Both the position numbers and the translations under genes were made by a program. Source: Thiohalomonas sp963783235 (GTDB taxonomy: Bacteria > Pseudomonadota > Gammaproteobacteria > Thiohalomonadales > Thiohalomonadaceae). From it: DNA of 64,000 nucleotides. Shown one piece after another: positions 36,061 to 45,506 of this stretch. The first letter of the stretch is position 1. Each line of letters opens with the position of its first letter. The notes under the pieces were generated by a model. That model had not been told where the DNA came from, ran no database searches, and worked only from the letters and a program-made list of their open reading frames with translations. The DNA lies in assembly GCA_963783235.1 (NCBI GenBank), contig CAWAMN010000002.1:1178001-1242000 (forward strand). Direction: 5' to 3'.

Positions 36061-36099
36061 GGCGAAGCGGCGCCTTGCCCGCTCAGGGGCTCTAAAAGG

Positions 36100-38793
36100 C
36101 TAGTGCGCCTCATCCCAGTTGTCCCCCACGCCCGACTCGACCTCCAGGGGGACGGAGAGATCGGCGGCGCCGGACATGCACTGGCTCACCTTTTCGCGAA
36201 CGCCCTCCAGGTCCTCTTCGGCCACTTCCAACACCAACTCGTCGTGAACCTGCATGATCATGCGGGCATCGACGCTTCCCTCCAGCAGCCAGCCGTCCAC
36301 GGCGATCATGGCCCGCTTGATGATATCCGCGGCGGTGCCCTGCATGGGGGCGTTGATGGCGGTGCGCTCGGCGTACTGGCGGCGCTGGGCGTTGCTGGCC
36401 CTGATATCCGGAATATAGAGCCGGCGCCCGAATACGGTCTCCACGAAGCCGTCGTCCTTGGCCTTCTGGCGTGAGGCGTCCATGTACGCCTTCACACCGG
36501 GGTAGCGGCTGAAATAGAGATCCACATAGGTCTGGGCGGCGCCACGGTCGATGCCGAGCTGGCGGGCCAGCCCGAAGGCGGACATGCCGTAGATGAGCCC
36601 GAAGTTGATCGCCTTGGCGGAGCGGCGCTGTTCGACCGTAACCTCCTCCAGGGGCAGGCCGAAGACCTCGGCGGCGGTGGCGCTGTGGATATCCTGGCCC
36701 TCGGCGAAGGCCCGCAGCAACCCTTCGTCCTGGGAGAGGTGGGCCATGATCCGCAGCTCGATCTGGGAGTAATCCGCCGCCAGCAGCTTGTAGCCCTCCG
36801 GCGCCACGAACGCCTGGCGGATACGCCGCCCCTCCGGGGTGCGAATGGGGATATTCTGAAGATTCGGATCCGAGGAGGAGAGCCGCCCGGTGGCGGCCAC
36901 CGCCTGATGGTAGGAGGTGTGCACGCGCCCATCGTGACTGACCTGCCCCGGCAGTTTGTCGGTATAGGTGGACTTGAGTTTGGAGAGGCTCCGGTACTCG
37001 AGGATGAGCCGCGGCAGCTCGTAGTCCAGCGCCAGCTCCTGCAGCACCTCCTCGGCGGTGGAGGGCTGGCCCTTGGGGGTCTTCTTCACCACCGGAAGGC
37101 CCTTTTGCTCGAAGAGGATAACCTGCAGTTGCTTGGGAGAGCCCAGGTTAAAGGGGCCGCCCGCCTCCTGGTGGGCGAGGGCCTCGATCTCGCCCATGCG
37201 CTTGGCCAGCTCCGTGCTCTGCCGGCGCAGCTTGTCCACATCCACCAGCACGCCGTTTCGCTCCAGGCGGGAGAGCACCGCCACCAGCGGTAGCTCGATA
37301 TCTTTGTAGAGCGCTGCCAGGGAGGGAATGGCCTCCAGTTGCGGCCAGAGCTTGCGGTGCAGCTGCAGGGTCACATCCGCGTCCTCCGCCGCGTAGGGGG
37401 CCGCCTGCTCCAGGTCCACCTCATTGAAGCCCAGCTGTTTGGCGCCCTTGCCGGCCACCTCTTCATAGGTAACCGTCTTGCGGCCCAGGTACTTCAGCGA
37501 CAGCGAATCCATGTCGTGGCGCGCCGCCGTGCTGTTGAGCACGTAGGACTCCAGCATGGTGTCATGCACCGGCCCCTCCAGGTGGATGCCGGCCGCCGCC
37601 AGAACACTCATGTCGTACTTGAGATTCTGGGCCAGCGTCACCTTGTTCGGGTCGCGCAGAAGCGGCCCCAGGCGGCTGAAAACGGTCTCCTTGTCGAGCT
37701 GATCCGGTGCGCCGGGATAGTTATGACCGATGGGGATGTAGGCCGCGTGCCCCGGTTCCACGGCCAGGGAGACGCCGACGACCTCCGCGAGCATATAGTC
37801 GAGATTGGTGGTTTCGGTGTCGAAGGCGAACAGCTCCGCCCCTTCCAGGCGCCGGATCCAGGCCTCGAGCGCCCCCTCATCGAGGACCAGTTCGTACTCG
37901 GTACCCTCGGGGATCTGCTCCTCGGGCTCCGCCTCACCGAGCAGTTCGGAGAGCCAGGTGCGAAACTCCAGTCGCGTGTAAAGTTCGCGCAAGGCCTCCG
38001 GATCCGGATCACCGCGGCGCAGTTCCGCCGGCCGCTGCTCCAGGGGAACATCACAGCGGATGGTCACCAGCTCCTTCGAGAGCGGCAACTGCTCAAGGCT
38101 ATCCCGCAGGTATTCGCCCACCTTGCCCTTGATCGCTTCGGCGTGCTCCACCACGCCCTCCAGCGAACCGTACTGCTTCAGCCACTTGGCCGCCGTTTTG
38201 GGTCCGCACTTGGGAACGCCCGGCACGTTGTCGACGGCATCACCCACCAAGGCGAGCCAACCGACGATGTTCTCCACCGGCACGCCGAACTTCTCCTCCA
38301 CATGATCGGCGTCGGTCACCGTGCCGGTCATGGTATTGACCAGGGCGATGTGATCACTTACCAACTGTGCCATATCCTTATCACCGGTGGAGATCACCAC
38401 CTCCATGCCGGCCGCCTCACCCTGGCGCGCCAGGGTGCCGATGACATCATCCGCCTCGACCCCCTCGATGATGAGCAGCGGCAGGCCCATGGCGCGCACC
38501 ACCTCGTGCAGTGGTTCGATTTGGCTGCGAAGCTCATCGGGCATGGGCGGACGGTGGGCCTTATACTTGTCGTAAAGCTCGTCGCGGAACGTCTTGCCCT
38601 TGGCATCGAAGACCACCGCCATGCACTCCGGTTCGTAGTCCTTCAGGAGTCGCCGGAGCATGTTGGCGACGCCGTAGACGGCGCCCGTGGGTTCACCGCG
38701 GGAGTTGGTCAGCGCCGGCAGGGCATGGAAGGCGCGGTACAGGTAAGATGAGCCATCCACGAGCACCAGCGGCTTGTCACTGCAATCTGTCAT
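36100..38793 (-). CDS. polA: DNA polymerase I
   Basis: 897 residues with all three domains. The 5'-3' exonuclease occupies residues ~1-290 (VDGSSYLYRAFHALPAL; IEGVEADDVIGTLA). The 3'-5' exonuclease is at ~300-490 (LFAFDTETTNLDYML), so proofreading is retained. Polymerase motifs are A LLAADYSQIELRIMAHLSQD, B RRSAKAINFGLIYGMSAFGL and C MQVHDELVLEV. It repairs gaps and removes RNA primers. Confidence 0.97.
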   Translation of the reverse strand: MTDCSDKPLVLVDGSSYLYRAFHALPALTNSRGEPTGAVYGVANMLRRLLKDYEPECMAVVFDAKGKTFRDELYDKYKAHRPPMPDELRSQIEPLHEVVRAMGLPLLIIEGVEADDVIGTLARQGEAAGMEVVISTGDKDMAQLVSDHIALVNTMTGTVTDADHVEEKFGVPVENIVGWLALVGDAVDNVPGVPKCGPKTAAKWLKQYGSLEGVVEHAEAIKGKVGEYLRDSLEQLPLSKELVTIRCDVPLEQRPAELRRGDPDPEALRELYTRLEFRTWLSELLGEAEPEEQIPEGTEYELVLDEGALEAWIRRLEGAELFAFDTETTNLDYMLAEVVGVSLAVEPGHAAYIPIGHNYPGAPDQLDKETVFSRLGPLLRDPNKVTLAQNLKYDMSVLAAAGIHLEGPVHDTMLESYVLNSTAARHDMDSLSLKYLGRKTVTYEEVAGKGAKQLGFNEVDLEQAAPYAAEDADVTLQLHRKLWPQLEAIPSLAALYKDIELPLVAVLSRLERNGVLVDVDKLRRQSTELAKRMGEIEALAHQEAGGPFNLGSPKQLQVILFEQKGLPVVKKTPKGQPSTAEEVLQELALDYELPRLILEYRSLSKLKSTYTDKLPGQVSHDGRVHTSYHQAVAATGRLSSSDPNLQNIPIRTPEGRRIRQAFVAPEGYKLLAADYSQIELRIMAHLSQDEGLLRAFAEGQDIHSATAAEVFGLPLEEVTVEQRRSAKAINFGLIYGMSAFGLARQLGIDRGAAQTYVDLYFSRYPGVKAYMDASRQKAKDDGFVETVFGRRLYIPDIRASNAQRRQYAERTAINAPMQGTAADIIKRAMIAVDGWLLEGSVDARMIMQVHDELVLEVAEEDLEGVREKVSQCMSGAADLSVPLEVESGVGDNWDEAH

Positions 38794-39121
38794 CGGGTCT
38801 CTCGGAATCTACACAATCGGGCAGTAGTTTACTGCGGCGCGGTACACTACGGGCAAGCCGGGGCACAAACAACCAGCAAAACCACGGGGGACACGGGGAG
38901 CACGGGGTTATAAAAGGGAAAACCACAGAGAGCACAGAGTATTCCGGTTTTAGATCGAGTAGGAGTGCTGCCTGCGGCCCGTTCTGTATCCGCAACTTGC
39001 CAAAGGATCACCTCCTCTCGGTATGAGGACGAGCCCTGGAATGAGCTTTTCAGCGGTTTCCCGTGTTCCCCGTGCCCCCCGTGGTTCGCTTCGCAGTTAA
39101 GACAGAGGATCAAATTCGCCT
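38794..39121. repeat. Intergenic region with CACGGGG/CACAGAG inverted repeats
   Basis: 328 bp without a gene. ACCACGGGGGACACGGGG at 38879-38896, continuing GAGCACGGGG, is inverted at 39060-39085 (CCGTGTTCCCCGTGCCCCCC then GTGGTT). An inner CCACAGAGAGCACAGAG lies near 38922-38938. This is one member of a repeat family also at 51836-52146, 52660-52816 and 53984-54148. The ribosome site of the next gene (GAGGA) lies near 39103. Confidence 0.75.
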
Positions 39122-39844
39122 ATGGACGAAAACAATAAGTCTCATCCCGGTATGACACCGATCGACGACGCGATGCTCACCCGGGAGTCCTGGAAGATCT
39201 TTCAGATCATGGCCGAGTTCGTGGAGGGCTTTGAGAAGCTCGCCCGCATCCGCCCCTCTGTGAGCATCTTCGGCTCGGCCCGTACCCCACCGGACCACCC
39301 CTACTACCAGCTGACCGAGGAGATCGCCCGGGCTCTGTCCGACGCCGGCTTCTCCGTGGTCAGCGGCGGCGGACCGGGGATCATGGAGGCCGCCAACAAG
39401 GGAGCCTATGCCGGCAAGTCGCCTTCTATCGGACTGAACATCCAGTTGCCGCATGAGCAGACGGGGAATGATTATCAGGATATCTCCCTGACTTTCAGGC
39501 ACTTCTTCGCGCGCAAGGTGATGTTTGTCAAATATGCCTCGGCCTATGTCGTTCTGCCGGGTGGATTCGGTACCCTGGACGAACTGGCCGAAATCCTGAC
39601 CCTGGTCCAGACGGGGAAGACCCGCCGCATCCCCATCATTCTGGTCCACAGCCCGTTCTGGAATGGCCTGGTGGATTGGCTGCGGGAGAGCCTGGTGGCG
39701 GAAAAGACCATTGCCGCCGAGGACATGGACCTCTTCCAGGTGATCGATACGCCGCAGGAGGTGGTGGAGGCCATCTTCAGCCACTACGAAACACGGGGCT
39801 TCGAGCCCTCCGCCGAAGAACAGGAGATCCTTCTGGATCTCTGA
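39122..39844 (+). CDS. LOG-family protein (TIGR00730-type Rossmann fold)
   Basis: 240 residues. LOG-family enzymes release free bases from nucleoside 5'-monophosphates, including cytokinin ribotides. Conserved motifs: FGSARTPPDHPYYQLTEEIA, VSGGGPGIMEAANKGAY, FARKVMFVKYASAYVVLPGG and FGTLDELAEIL (PGGxGTxxE). This long LOG subgroup is common in proteobacteria. The N-terminal ~50 residues are a helical extension. It lies 16 bp before the DUF2782 gene in the same direction. Confidence 0.92.
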   Translation: MDENNKSHPGMTPIDDAMLTRESWKIFQIMAEFVEGFEKLARIRPSVSIFGSARTPPDHPYYQLTEEIARALSDAGFSVVSGGGPGIMEAANKGAYAGKSPSIGLNIQLPHEQTGNDYQDISLTFRHFFARKVMFVKYASAYVVLPGGFGTLDELAEILTLVQTGKTRRIPIILVHSPFWNGLVDWLRESLVAEKTIAAEDMDLFQVIDTPQEVVEAIFSHYETRGFEPSAEEQEILLDL

Positions 39845-39860
39845 GAAAAGGAAAAAGAGC

Positions 39861-40190
39861 ATGCGTACACCGGCCATCCTGTTCGCCCTCGCAGTGGCGA
39901 TGCCCGCCGCGGCCCAGGAACCACCCGGCGGTGAAGTTCTCCCTCCGCCGCCGATACCCGACAATGTCCCGGCACCCGAGGGCTTGGAACCCGAGGTGCG
40001 GATCCTGCGCCGGGGCGAGGATGTGATCGAGCAGTACAGCGTCAACAATCAGGTGTACATGGTGAAGATCACCCCGGCCGCCGGCCCTCCCTACTACCTC
40101 ATCGATACCGATGGCGACGGCCAGCTGGAGACCTTCCGCAATGACCTCGAGAACCCGCCGGTGGTGCAGTGGCGGTTGTTCGAGTGGTAA
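39861..40190 (+). CDS. DUF2782 periplasmic protein
   Basis: 109 residues with a signal peptide (MRTPAILFALAVAMPAAAQE) and a Pro-rich linker. The DUF2782 core follows: PEVRILRRGEDVIEQYSVNN, then QVYMVKITPAAGPPYYLIDT and QWRLFEW at the end. It is conserved beside polA in gammaproteobacteria; its role is unknown. A ribosome site (GAAAAGGAAAAAG) precedes the ATG. Confidence 0.9.
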   Translation: MRTPAILFALAVAMPAAAQEPPGGEVLPPPPIPDNVPAPEGLEPEVRILRRGEDVIEQYSVNNQVYMVKITPAAGPPYYLIDTDGDGQLETFRNDLENPPVVQWRLFEW

Positions 40191-40614
40191 CGCTGGCGGT
40201 ATAACCCGAAACGTTGTCGAGCCGGGGACATCTGCACCATCCTTTTTGGTTCGACTCGACGATCGCCGGTCGGTTGTGGTGCAAATAGGCCTCGCGTAGG
40301 GGCAAGTTTCGGCAAGACATTCACCCTTCGACTTGGGGCCACTATCTACGGTAGTGCTATCGACGTTCATCCATTTGCGTGAGCCTCTCCACCCAAAACG
40401 GGCCATATCCCCCACCTCATCTGAGCCAAATCCCACACCTTCCAAGCAGAAGATTCCAATAACATCTGCTTATCAATAAGTTATAACTGGTATAAATTAT
40501 GCATCTTCAGTGCGAAAGCCGGTTCGCTCGATCAGATGCCGCGATAACGAAGAACGAAGAACGAAGAACGAAGAACGAAGAACGAAAAATTTTTGGGGTA
40601 TTAGGGGAAAAACC
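40191..40614. promoter_or_regulatory. Leader and promoter region of the TonB uptake operon
   Basis: 424 bp without a gene, markedly AT-rich after 40440. Two palindromes, CTTATCAATAAG (40469-40480) and GTTATAAC (40480-40487), abut an extended -10-like TGGTATAAAT (40488-40497), with a possible -35 near 40468. They could be the operator of a metal-responsive repressor such as Fur or Zur, though no perfect consensus is seen. A 7-bp tandem array follows at 40551-40585. Confidence 0.5.
40551..40585 (+). repeat. Five tandem copies of AGAACGA
   Basis: Five perfect 7-bp units, preceded by a partial AACGA (40546-40550), lie between the promoter and the ribosome site (AGGGG at 40601-40605) of the receptor gene. 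Heptamer arrays of this kind are prone to slippage. Here the array is in the 5' leader and would change leader spacing or mRNA structure rather than the coding frame. Confidence 0.9.
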
Positions 40615-42897
40615 ATGCATAACCACAAACACCTGCCGCTTTGCACGGCGGTACTGGCCGCGCTCGCCGCACCGTATGCCGCAGCCCAAGAATCCACCAC
40701 CCAGCTGGATGAACTGGAAGTGGTCGGCGAGTCCAAGCCGCCGCTGAGTGCCGATCTGGTGAGTCCCACCACGCGCATTACCGACGTTGAGGTGGAGAGC
40801 ATCAACGCCACCACGGTCGAGGATTTCGTCAAATACGAGCCCAGCATGGTCGTACGCCGCCGCTACGTCGGCGACACCAACGGCGTCGTGGCGATCCGCG
40901 GTACCAACATGTTCCAGACCGGTCGTACCCTGGTCTACGCCGATGGCATGCCGCTGCACTACCTGCTGGAGACCCGCTGGAACGGCGCCCCCCGCTGGGG
41001 CCTGGTGGCGGCGGACGAGACCCAGGCGGCCGAGGTGATCTACGGCCCGTTCTCTGCCGAATACAGCGGCAACGCCATGGGCGGTGTCGTCAACCTTGAA
41101 ACCCGCTTCCCCACCGAGCGCCAGTTCCATCTGGAGGCCGGCATCTTCAGCCAGAGCTATGAACACTTGGGGGCGGACGACACCTATACCGGCCACCGCG
41201 AGTTCGTCTCCTACGGCGACAAGTTCGACAAGGCGAGCCTCTATATCTTCCACAAGCACCTGGAGAACGAGAGTCAGCCCCAGAAGTTTCTCTCCGATCA
41301 GGCTGCCATCCCGACCGGCGGCGAGACCGTAGTCCGGGGTGCCTTCAAGGAGGACAACTCGGTGGGCGAACCGTCTGTTTACTACGGCGACAGCGGTTCC
41401 GACGAGGTCACCACGGACCTGACCAAATTCAAGCTCGGCTACGATGTGGGTAGCTGGTTTACCCACCTGACCCTGGGCTACGAGCAGGTCGACAAGGAGA
41501 GTGACCCGAACACCTATCTGGTCGATGCCGGCGGCAGTTCGGTGTGGAGCGGCGACGCCGTATTCAACGGCGATGCATTCGGCATCGGCGGCTGGAGCGG
41601 CAACCCCTTCGCGGTGAGCGAGCAGGAGCGTGAAAGCCTCCTGGTCGGCGTCGGCCTGGAGGGGCCGATCGGCGGTGGCTGGACCATGGAGGCCAATGTC
41701 AGCGATTTCGACATCATCAAGGACGAGACGCGCACCTCCGACCGTAACCCCGACGACCCCGCCTACACGCGGGACGGTTCGGTGGATGAGTACGACGACA
41801 CCGGCTGGACCACCCTGGACCTGAAGGTGCGCACCGACCGGTTCCTCGACCGCAGCGACATGAACATGGTGGCCGGCTACCACTACGACCACTACACCCT
41901 GGAGATCAACGAGTACGACTCCGATGACTATGTCTCGGGTGAGAAGACCGAACTCGACGCATCCTCCGGCGGCGAGACCCGGACCAACGCCCTCTTCGCC
42001 CAGTGGGGATGGGACTTTGCCCCCCGCTGGGATGTCGCCCTCGGCGGTCGCTATGAGGAGTGGGAGTCCATCGACGGCTTCTCTCACGATTTTGGCTGGG
42101 GCGGCGAGGTGCTGGACTTCGACGACCGCAAGGAGACGGGCTTCTCACCCAAATTCTCCCTCGGCTTCCATCCCCAGAGTCCCTGGCAGTTCCGCTACTC
42201 GCTGGCCAAGGCGTATCGCTTCCCGATCGTCGAGGAGTTGTTCAAGAACCAAAGCTCCACGCATGGGACTTCGATCGCCGATGCGGATCTCGAGCCTGAA
42301 GTGGGAATTCACCACAACCTCTCGGCGGAGCGGCAGATCCGCGGCGGCTTCCTGAGGGCCAGCCTGTTCCACGAGGTGGTGGAGGATGTGATCTGGAGCC
42401 AGACCGATGTGACGGCGACCCCTGAGGTCAGCACCTTCCTGCCGGTCACCGAAGTGACCACCAGCGGCGTCGAGTTCGTGCTTCAGCAGAATCGGGTGAT
42501 GAACTCGAATGTGGACGTACGCTTCAACACCACCTACACGGACAGCGAGATCACCGAGAACGATCCCGACCCCAGTGTCGAGGGCAATGTGTTCCCGCGC
42601 ATGCCCAAGTGGCGCGCCAACCTGCTGGCGACCTATCACGTGAACGCAAAGTGGGATACTTCGGCCGGCCTGCGTTATGCCTCGGACAGCTACGGCAATC
42701 TGGACAATGAGGACAATACGGACGAGGTGTACGGCGCCCAGGACAGCTACCTGTTCGTGGACCTGAAGGCCAACTACCAAATCACGCCGAACGCGAAGGT
42801 CGCGATCGGCGTGGACAACGTGACCGACGAGGTGGCCTTCGTCGCGCATCCGTGGCCGCAGCGGACCTTCTATTTGCAGGGCAGCGTCGACTTCTGA
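40615..42897 (+). CDS. TonB-dependent outer-membrane receptor
   Basis: 760 residues: signal peptide (MHNHKHLPLCTAVLAALAAP, cleavage near AAAQE), TonB box-like region (TQLDELEVVGE), plug domain (IRGTNMFQTGRTLVYADGMP; YGPFSAEYSGNAMGGVVNLE) and a 22-strand-type barrel ending in Phe (FYLQGSVDF). It imports a ligand that is too large or rare for porins. The ligand is unknown. The neighbouring DUF3450-ExbB-ExbB-ExbD-TonB-TPR genes would energise it. The start at 40615 has AGGGG 9 bp upstream; an earlier frame through the heptamer repeat lacks a signal sequence. Confidence 0.93.
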   Translation: MHNHKHLPLCTAVLAALAAPYAAAQESTTQLDELEVVGESKPPLSADLVSPTTRITDVEVESINATTVEDFVKYEPSMVVRRRYVGDTNGVVAIRGTNMFQTGRTLVYADGMPLHYLLETRWNGAPRWGLVAADETQAAEVIYGPFSAEYSGNAMGGVVNLETRFPTERQFHLEAGIFSQSYEHLGADDTYTGHREFVSYGDKFDKASLYIFHKHLENESQPQKFLSDQAAIPTGGETVVRGAFKEDNSVGEPSVYYGDSGSDEVTTDLTKFKLGYDVGSWFTHLTLGYEQVDKESDPNTYLVDAGGSSVWSGDAVFNGDAFGIGGWSGNPFAVSEQERESLLVGVGLEGPIGGGWTMEANVSDFDIIKDETRTSDRNPDDPAYTRDGSVDEYDDTGWTTLDLKVRTDRFLDRSDMNMVAGYHYDHYTLEINEYDSDDYVSGEKTELDASSGGETRTNALFAQWGWDFAPRWDVALGGRYEEWESIDGFSHDFGWGGEVLDFDDRKETGFSPKFSLGFHPQSPWQFRYSLAKAYRFPIVEELFKNQSSTHGTSIADADLEPEVGIHHNLSAERQIRGGFLRASLFHEVVEDVIWSQTDVTATPEVSTFLPVTEVTTSGVEFVLQQNRVMNSNVDVRFNTTYTDSEITENDPDPSVEGNVFPRMPKWRANLLATYHVNAKWDTSAGLRYASDSYGNLDNEDNTDEVYGAQDSYLFVDLKANYQITPNAKVAIGVDNVTDEVAFVAHPWPQRTFYLQGSVDF

Positions 42898-42922
42898 TAG
42901 AAATCGCCTCACCCTCCAATGG

Positions 42923-44182
42923 ATGCCTAACGTGAACTGTAGTGTGCCAAAGCTGAGCGGCCGACTGACGGCACTGGGATTTCTCCTGGCGCTGTCGGTC
43001 GGCCAATCGGCCACCAGCCATAACCACGGTTCGGGAGAGAGCCTGCTTCCCGAGTGCCAGGGAGCTTCCGCCCTGCCCTCCCCCGATTGCGGCCGGGCGC
43101 CCACGCCCGCCTTCGACAGCGAGGGCCGGCTCTGGATCGCCTTCGTGAAGAACAGCCACGTCTACGTCACGCATTCGGACGATCTCGGAAGCAGCTTCGC
43201 TCCTCCGCGGGTGGTCAATCCGGTGCCGGAGACGATCTACAGCGACGGGGAGAACCGCCCCAAACTCGCCGTTGGCCCCAAAGGAACCCTCTATCTCAGC
43301 TGGACCCAAAAGATCGAGGGCCGCTATGCCGGGGACATCCGCTTCTCCCGCTCCCTGGACGGCGGAAAGAGCTTCAACGAACCGGTCACGGTAAACGACG
43401 ACCGGTCGCCCATCAGCCATCGCTTCGACTCCATGGCGGTGGACGACAAGGGCCGGGTGTTCATCGCCTGGATCGACAAACGCGACCTGCAGGCGGCCAA
43501 GGAGGCCGGCGAGGCCTACGCCGGGGCCGCCATCTACTACGCCATGTCCGACGATCGGGGCGCGAGTTTCGCCTTCAACCGCAAGCTTGCCGACCACAGC
43601 TGCGAATGCTGCCGGGTGACCACGGATGTGGATGACAAGGGGGTGGTCGCCCTTTGGCGCCACGTCTATCCGGTTAATCTCCGGGATCACGCCATCGCCC
43701 GCCTGAACCCGGATGCGCCGCCCATTGACGGGCTGCCGCCCCGCGCCACCGATGACGGCTGGGTGGTGGAAGGCTGCCCCCACCACGGCCCCAACCTTTC
43801 CGTCGACGATCGCCAAAAGGCGCACATGGTCTGGTTCAGCCAGGGGAGCAAGAACAGCGGCGTGACCTACGGACGGTACGACCTCGCCAGCCGGCGGCTC
43901 GATTTTCAGATGCCCATCGAGGGGCGGGCCTCCCGACCGCAGGTCTTGAGTCTGGGAAACCACGTTGTCGCCGCCTGGAAATCCTTCAACGGCGAGGCGA
44001 GCGAACTTCGCGTGATGGACTCCTTGGACCGGGGTGAAAGCTGGTCCGAGCCGCGCGTGGTGGCGACGACCGCAAGCGGCTCCGATCACCCCCAACTCAT
44101 CGCACATGGCCGGAAGGTCTTTCTCTCCTGGCAGACACTGGCGGAGGGCTACCGCCTGATCCCCGTCGGCCAACCGCAGTAG
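42923..44182 (+). CDS. Secreted Asp-box (BNR/sialidase-fold) propeller protein
   Basis: 419 residues with a signal-like N-terminus (LTALGFLLALSVGQSATSHN). Four Asp boxes (SxDxGxxF/W) are visible: SDDLGSSF, SLDGGKSF, SDDRGASF and SLDRGESW, giving a sialidase-type beta propeller. Sialidase catalytic residues were not evident. A cysteine cluster HSCECCRVTTDVDDKG and EGCPHHGPN could bind metal or be disulfide-bonded. It lies 25 bp after the receptor gene, so it is probably a periplasmic or surface partner in uptake of the same ligand. Function is inferred from position only. Confidence 0.8.
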   Translation: MPNVNCSVPKLSGRLTALGFLLALSVGQSATSHNHGSGESLLPECQGASALPSPDCGRAPTPAFDSEGRLWIAFVKNSHVYVTHSDDLGSSFAPPRVVNPVPETIYSDGENRPKLAVGPKGTLYLSWTQKIEGRYAGDIRFSRSLDGGKSFNEPVTVNDDRSPISHRFDSMAVDDKGRVFIAWIDKRDLQAAKEAGEAYAGAAIYYAMSDDRGASFAFNRKLADHSCECCRVTTDVDDKGVVALWRHVYPVNLRDHAIARLNPDAPPIDGLPPRATDDGWVVEGCPHHGPNLSVDDRQKAHMVWFSQGSKNSGVTYGRYDLASRRLDFQMPIEGRASRPQVLSLGNHVVAAWKSFNGEASELRVMDSLDRGESWSEPRVVATTASGSDHPQLIAHGRKVFLSWQTLAEGYRLIPVGQPQ

Positions 44183-44191
44183 GTGTGGTCG

Positions 44192-44680
44192 ATGCGTACC
44201 GGCCTTCTGCTTCTTTTCTCTCTTTTACTTACAACGCCCCCGGCGGTGGCGACCGAACTCCAACCGTTTTCCCAGGGCAGCCTCGGGCAGATCCTCGATA
44301 CGCGCCCGGGGCAGCCCTTCTTACTCGTGCTCTGGTCGGTGGACTGCCCGCCCTGCATGAAAGAGATGCACCACCTGCAAACCCTTAAAGAGCGTTTCGA
44401 CCGCGATGCCCTGGTTCTGGTCTCCACCGACGGCCTGGGCCATCGCGCGGAGGTTGAGAAGATCCTCACGAAGTTCGAACTGACCGGGTTCGAGAACTGG
44501 ATCTTCGCCGATGCATTTCCCGAACGCCTGCGCTATCAGATCGACCCCAACTGGTATGGTGAGCTGCCGCGCAGCTACCGCTACGATGCCGAACACCAGC
44601 GCGTCGGCACCAGCGGCGCCCTGACCCCGAACACACTCAAGCAGTGGCTGCGCCGCACCGCTGCGAAGTCAAAGCCGTAA
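44192..44680 (+). CDS. TlpA/ResA-like thioredoxin-fold protein
   Basis: 162 residues with a signal peptide (MRTGLLLLFSLLLTTPPAVA). The redox site is WSVDCPPCMKEMHHLQTLK (CPPC). The remaining fold (DALVLVSTDGLGHRAEVEKI; PRSYRYDAEHQRVG) fits periplasmic thioredoxin-like reductases. A GTG three codons earlier is an alternative start. Given the adjacent CxCC propeller, it may keep that protein's cysteines reduced; this is an inference. Confidence 0.86.
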   Translation: MRTGLLLLFSLLLTTPPAVATELQPFSQGSLGQILDTRPGQPFLLVLWSVDCPPCMKEMHHLQTLKERFDRDALVLVSTDGLGHRAEVEKILTKFELTGFENWIFADAFPERLRYQIDPNWYGELPRSYRYDAEHQRVGTSGALTPNTLKQWLRRTAAKSKP

Positions 44681-44699
44681 AAATCAAAACGGACGCATT

Positions 44700-45506
44700 A
44701 TGAGACAACCGACGCCCGTCACCCGCCCGTTGCGTGCCCGGCCCCTGGCCGGGGTGCTGACATCGATTCTTCTGTTGGGCTGCGGTTTCGCCACGGCAGA
44801 AGGGGACCCGCTGTCGCAGTCGATCACCGTCAGCCTGGACAAAAACCGCCAGGAGGCACGGGGCCAGAAACGGATCGACCAGCTCGACGATGAGACCCAG
44901 ACAATGGTGGACGAATACCAGCGCCTCAGCCGGGAGCTGGAAGTTCTCACGGTCTACAACGACCAGTTGGAGCGCCTGGTGGCCTCCCAGGAGCAGGAGA
45001 AGGCCTCGGTCAAAGAGCAGATGGTCAGCCTCGAGCAGACCAAACGCGAGGTCGTTCCGCTGATGCTGCGCATGGTGGGGTGGTTGGAGACGCTGCTCGC
45101 CGCCGACCGGCCCTTCCTTCAAGAGGAGCGGCGGATGCGCCTGCGCCAGTTGAACGACCTGATGGACCGCGCCGATGTCAGCGTCGGAGAGAAATTCCGC
45201 CGGGTGCTGGAGGCGTACCAAATCGAAATGGCCTACAGCCGCACCATCGAATCCTATCGCGGCGAACTGCAAAGCGGTGGTGAGACCCGAACGGTGGACT
45301 TCCTGCGCGTCGGCCGGGTGGGACTGTTCTATCAAACCCTGGACCGCAGCGAAGTAGGTCACTGGGACATAAAACAGGGGCGCTGGATCACCCTCCCGGA
45401 TGACTACAACCGGCCCATCCACAAGGGGCTGAGGATCGCCCGCAAGCAGGCCTCGCCGGAGCTTCTGCACCTGCCGGTGGCGCTGCCCCAGGAGGGCCGT
45501 CCATGA
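44700..45506 (+). CDS. DUF3450 periplasmic coiled-coil protein
   Basis: 268 residues with a signal sequence (LAGVLTSILLLGCGFATAEG) and a long coiled coil (MVDEYQRLSRELEVLTVYND, then QLERLVASQEQEKASVKEQM). The C-terminal half holds LNDLMDRADVSVGEKFRRVL and SYRGELQSGGETRTVDFLRV, the DUF3450 core. DUF3450 genes occur at the head of TonB2-type energising operons in Vibrio and Shewanella-like bacteria. It overlaps the next gene by 4 bp. Confidence 0.9.
   Translation: MRQPTPVTRPLRARPLAGVLTSILLLGCGFATAEGDPLSQSITVSLDKNRQEARGQKRIDQLDDETQTMVDEYQRLSRELEVLTVYNDQLERLVASQEQEKASVKEQMVSLEQTKREVVPLMLRMVGWLETLLAADRPFLQEERRMRLRQLNDLMDRADVSVGEKFRRVLEAYQIEMAYSRTIESYRGELQSGGETRTVDFLRVGRVGLFYQTLDRSEVGHWDIKQGRWITLPDDYNRPIHKGLRIARKQASPELLHLPVALPQEGRP

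Noticed and set aside
40551..40585. Short tandem array as a possible CRISPR
   Set aside because: Units are 7 bp and contiguous, with no spacers and no cas genes.
42923..44182. Annotation as a true sialidase
   Set aside because: Asp boxes define the fold only. The Arg triad and nucleophile pair of sialidases were not evident, and the operon context is nutrient uptake.
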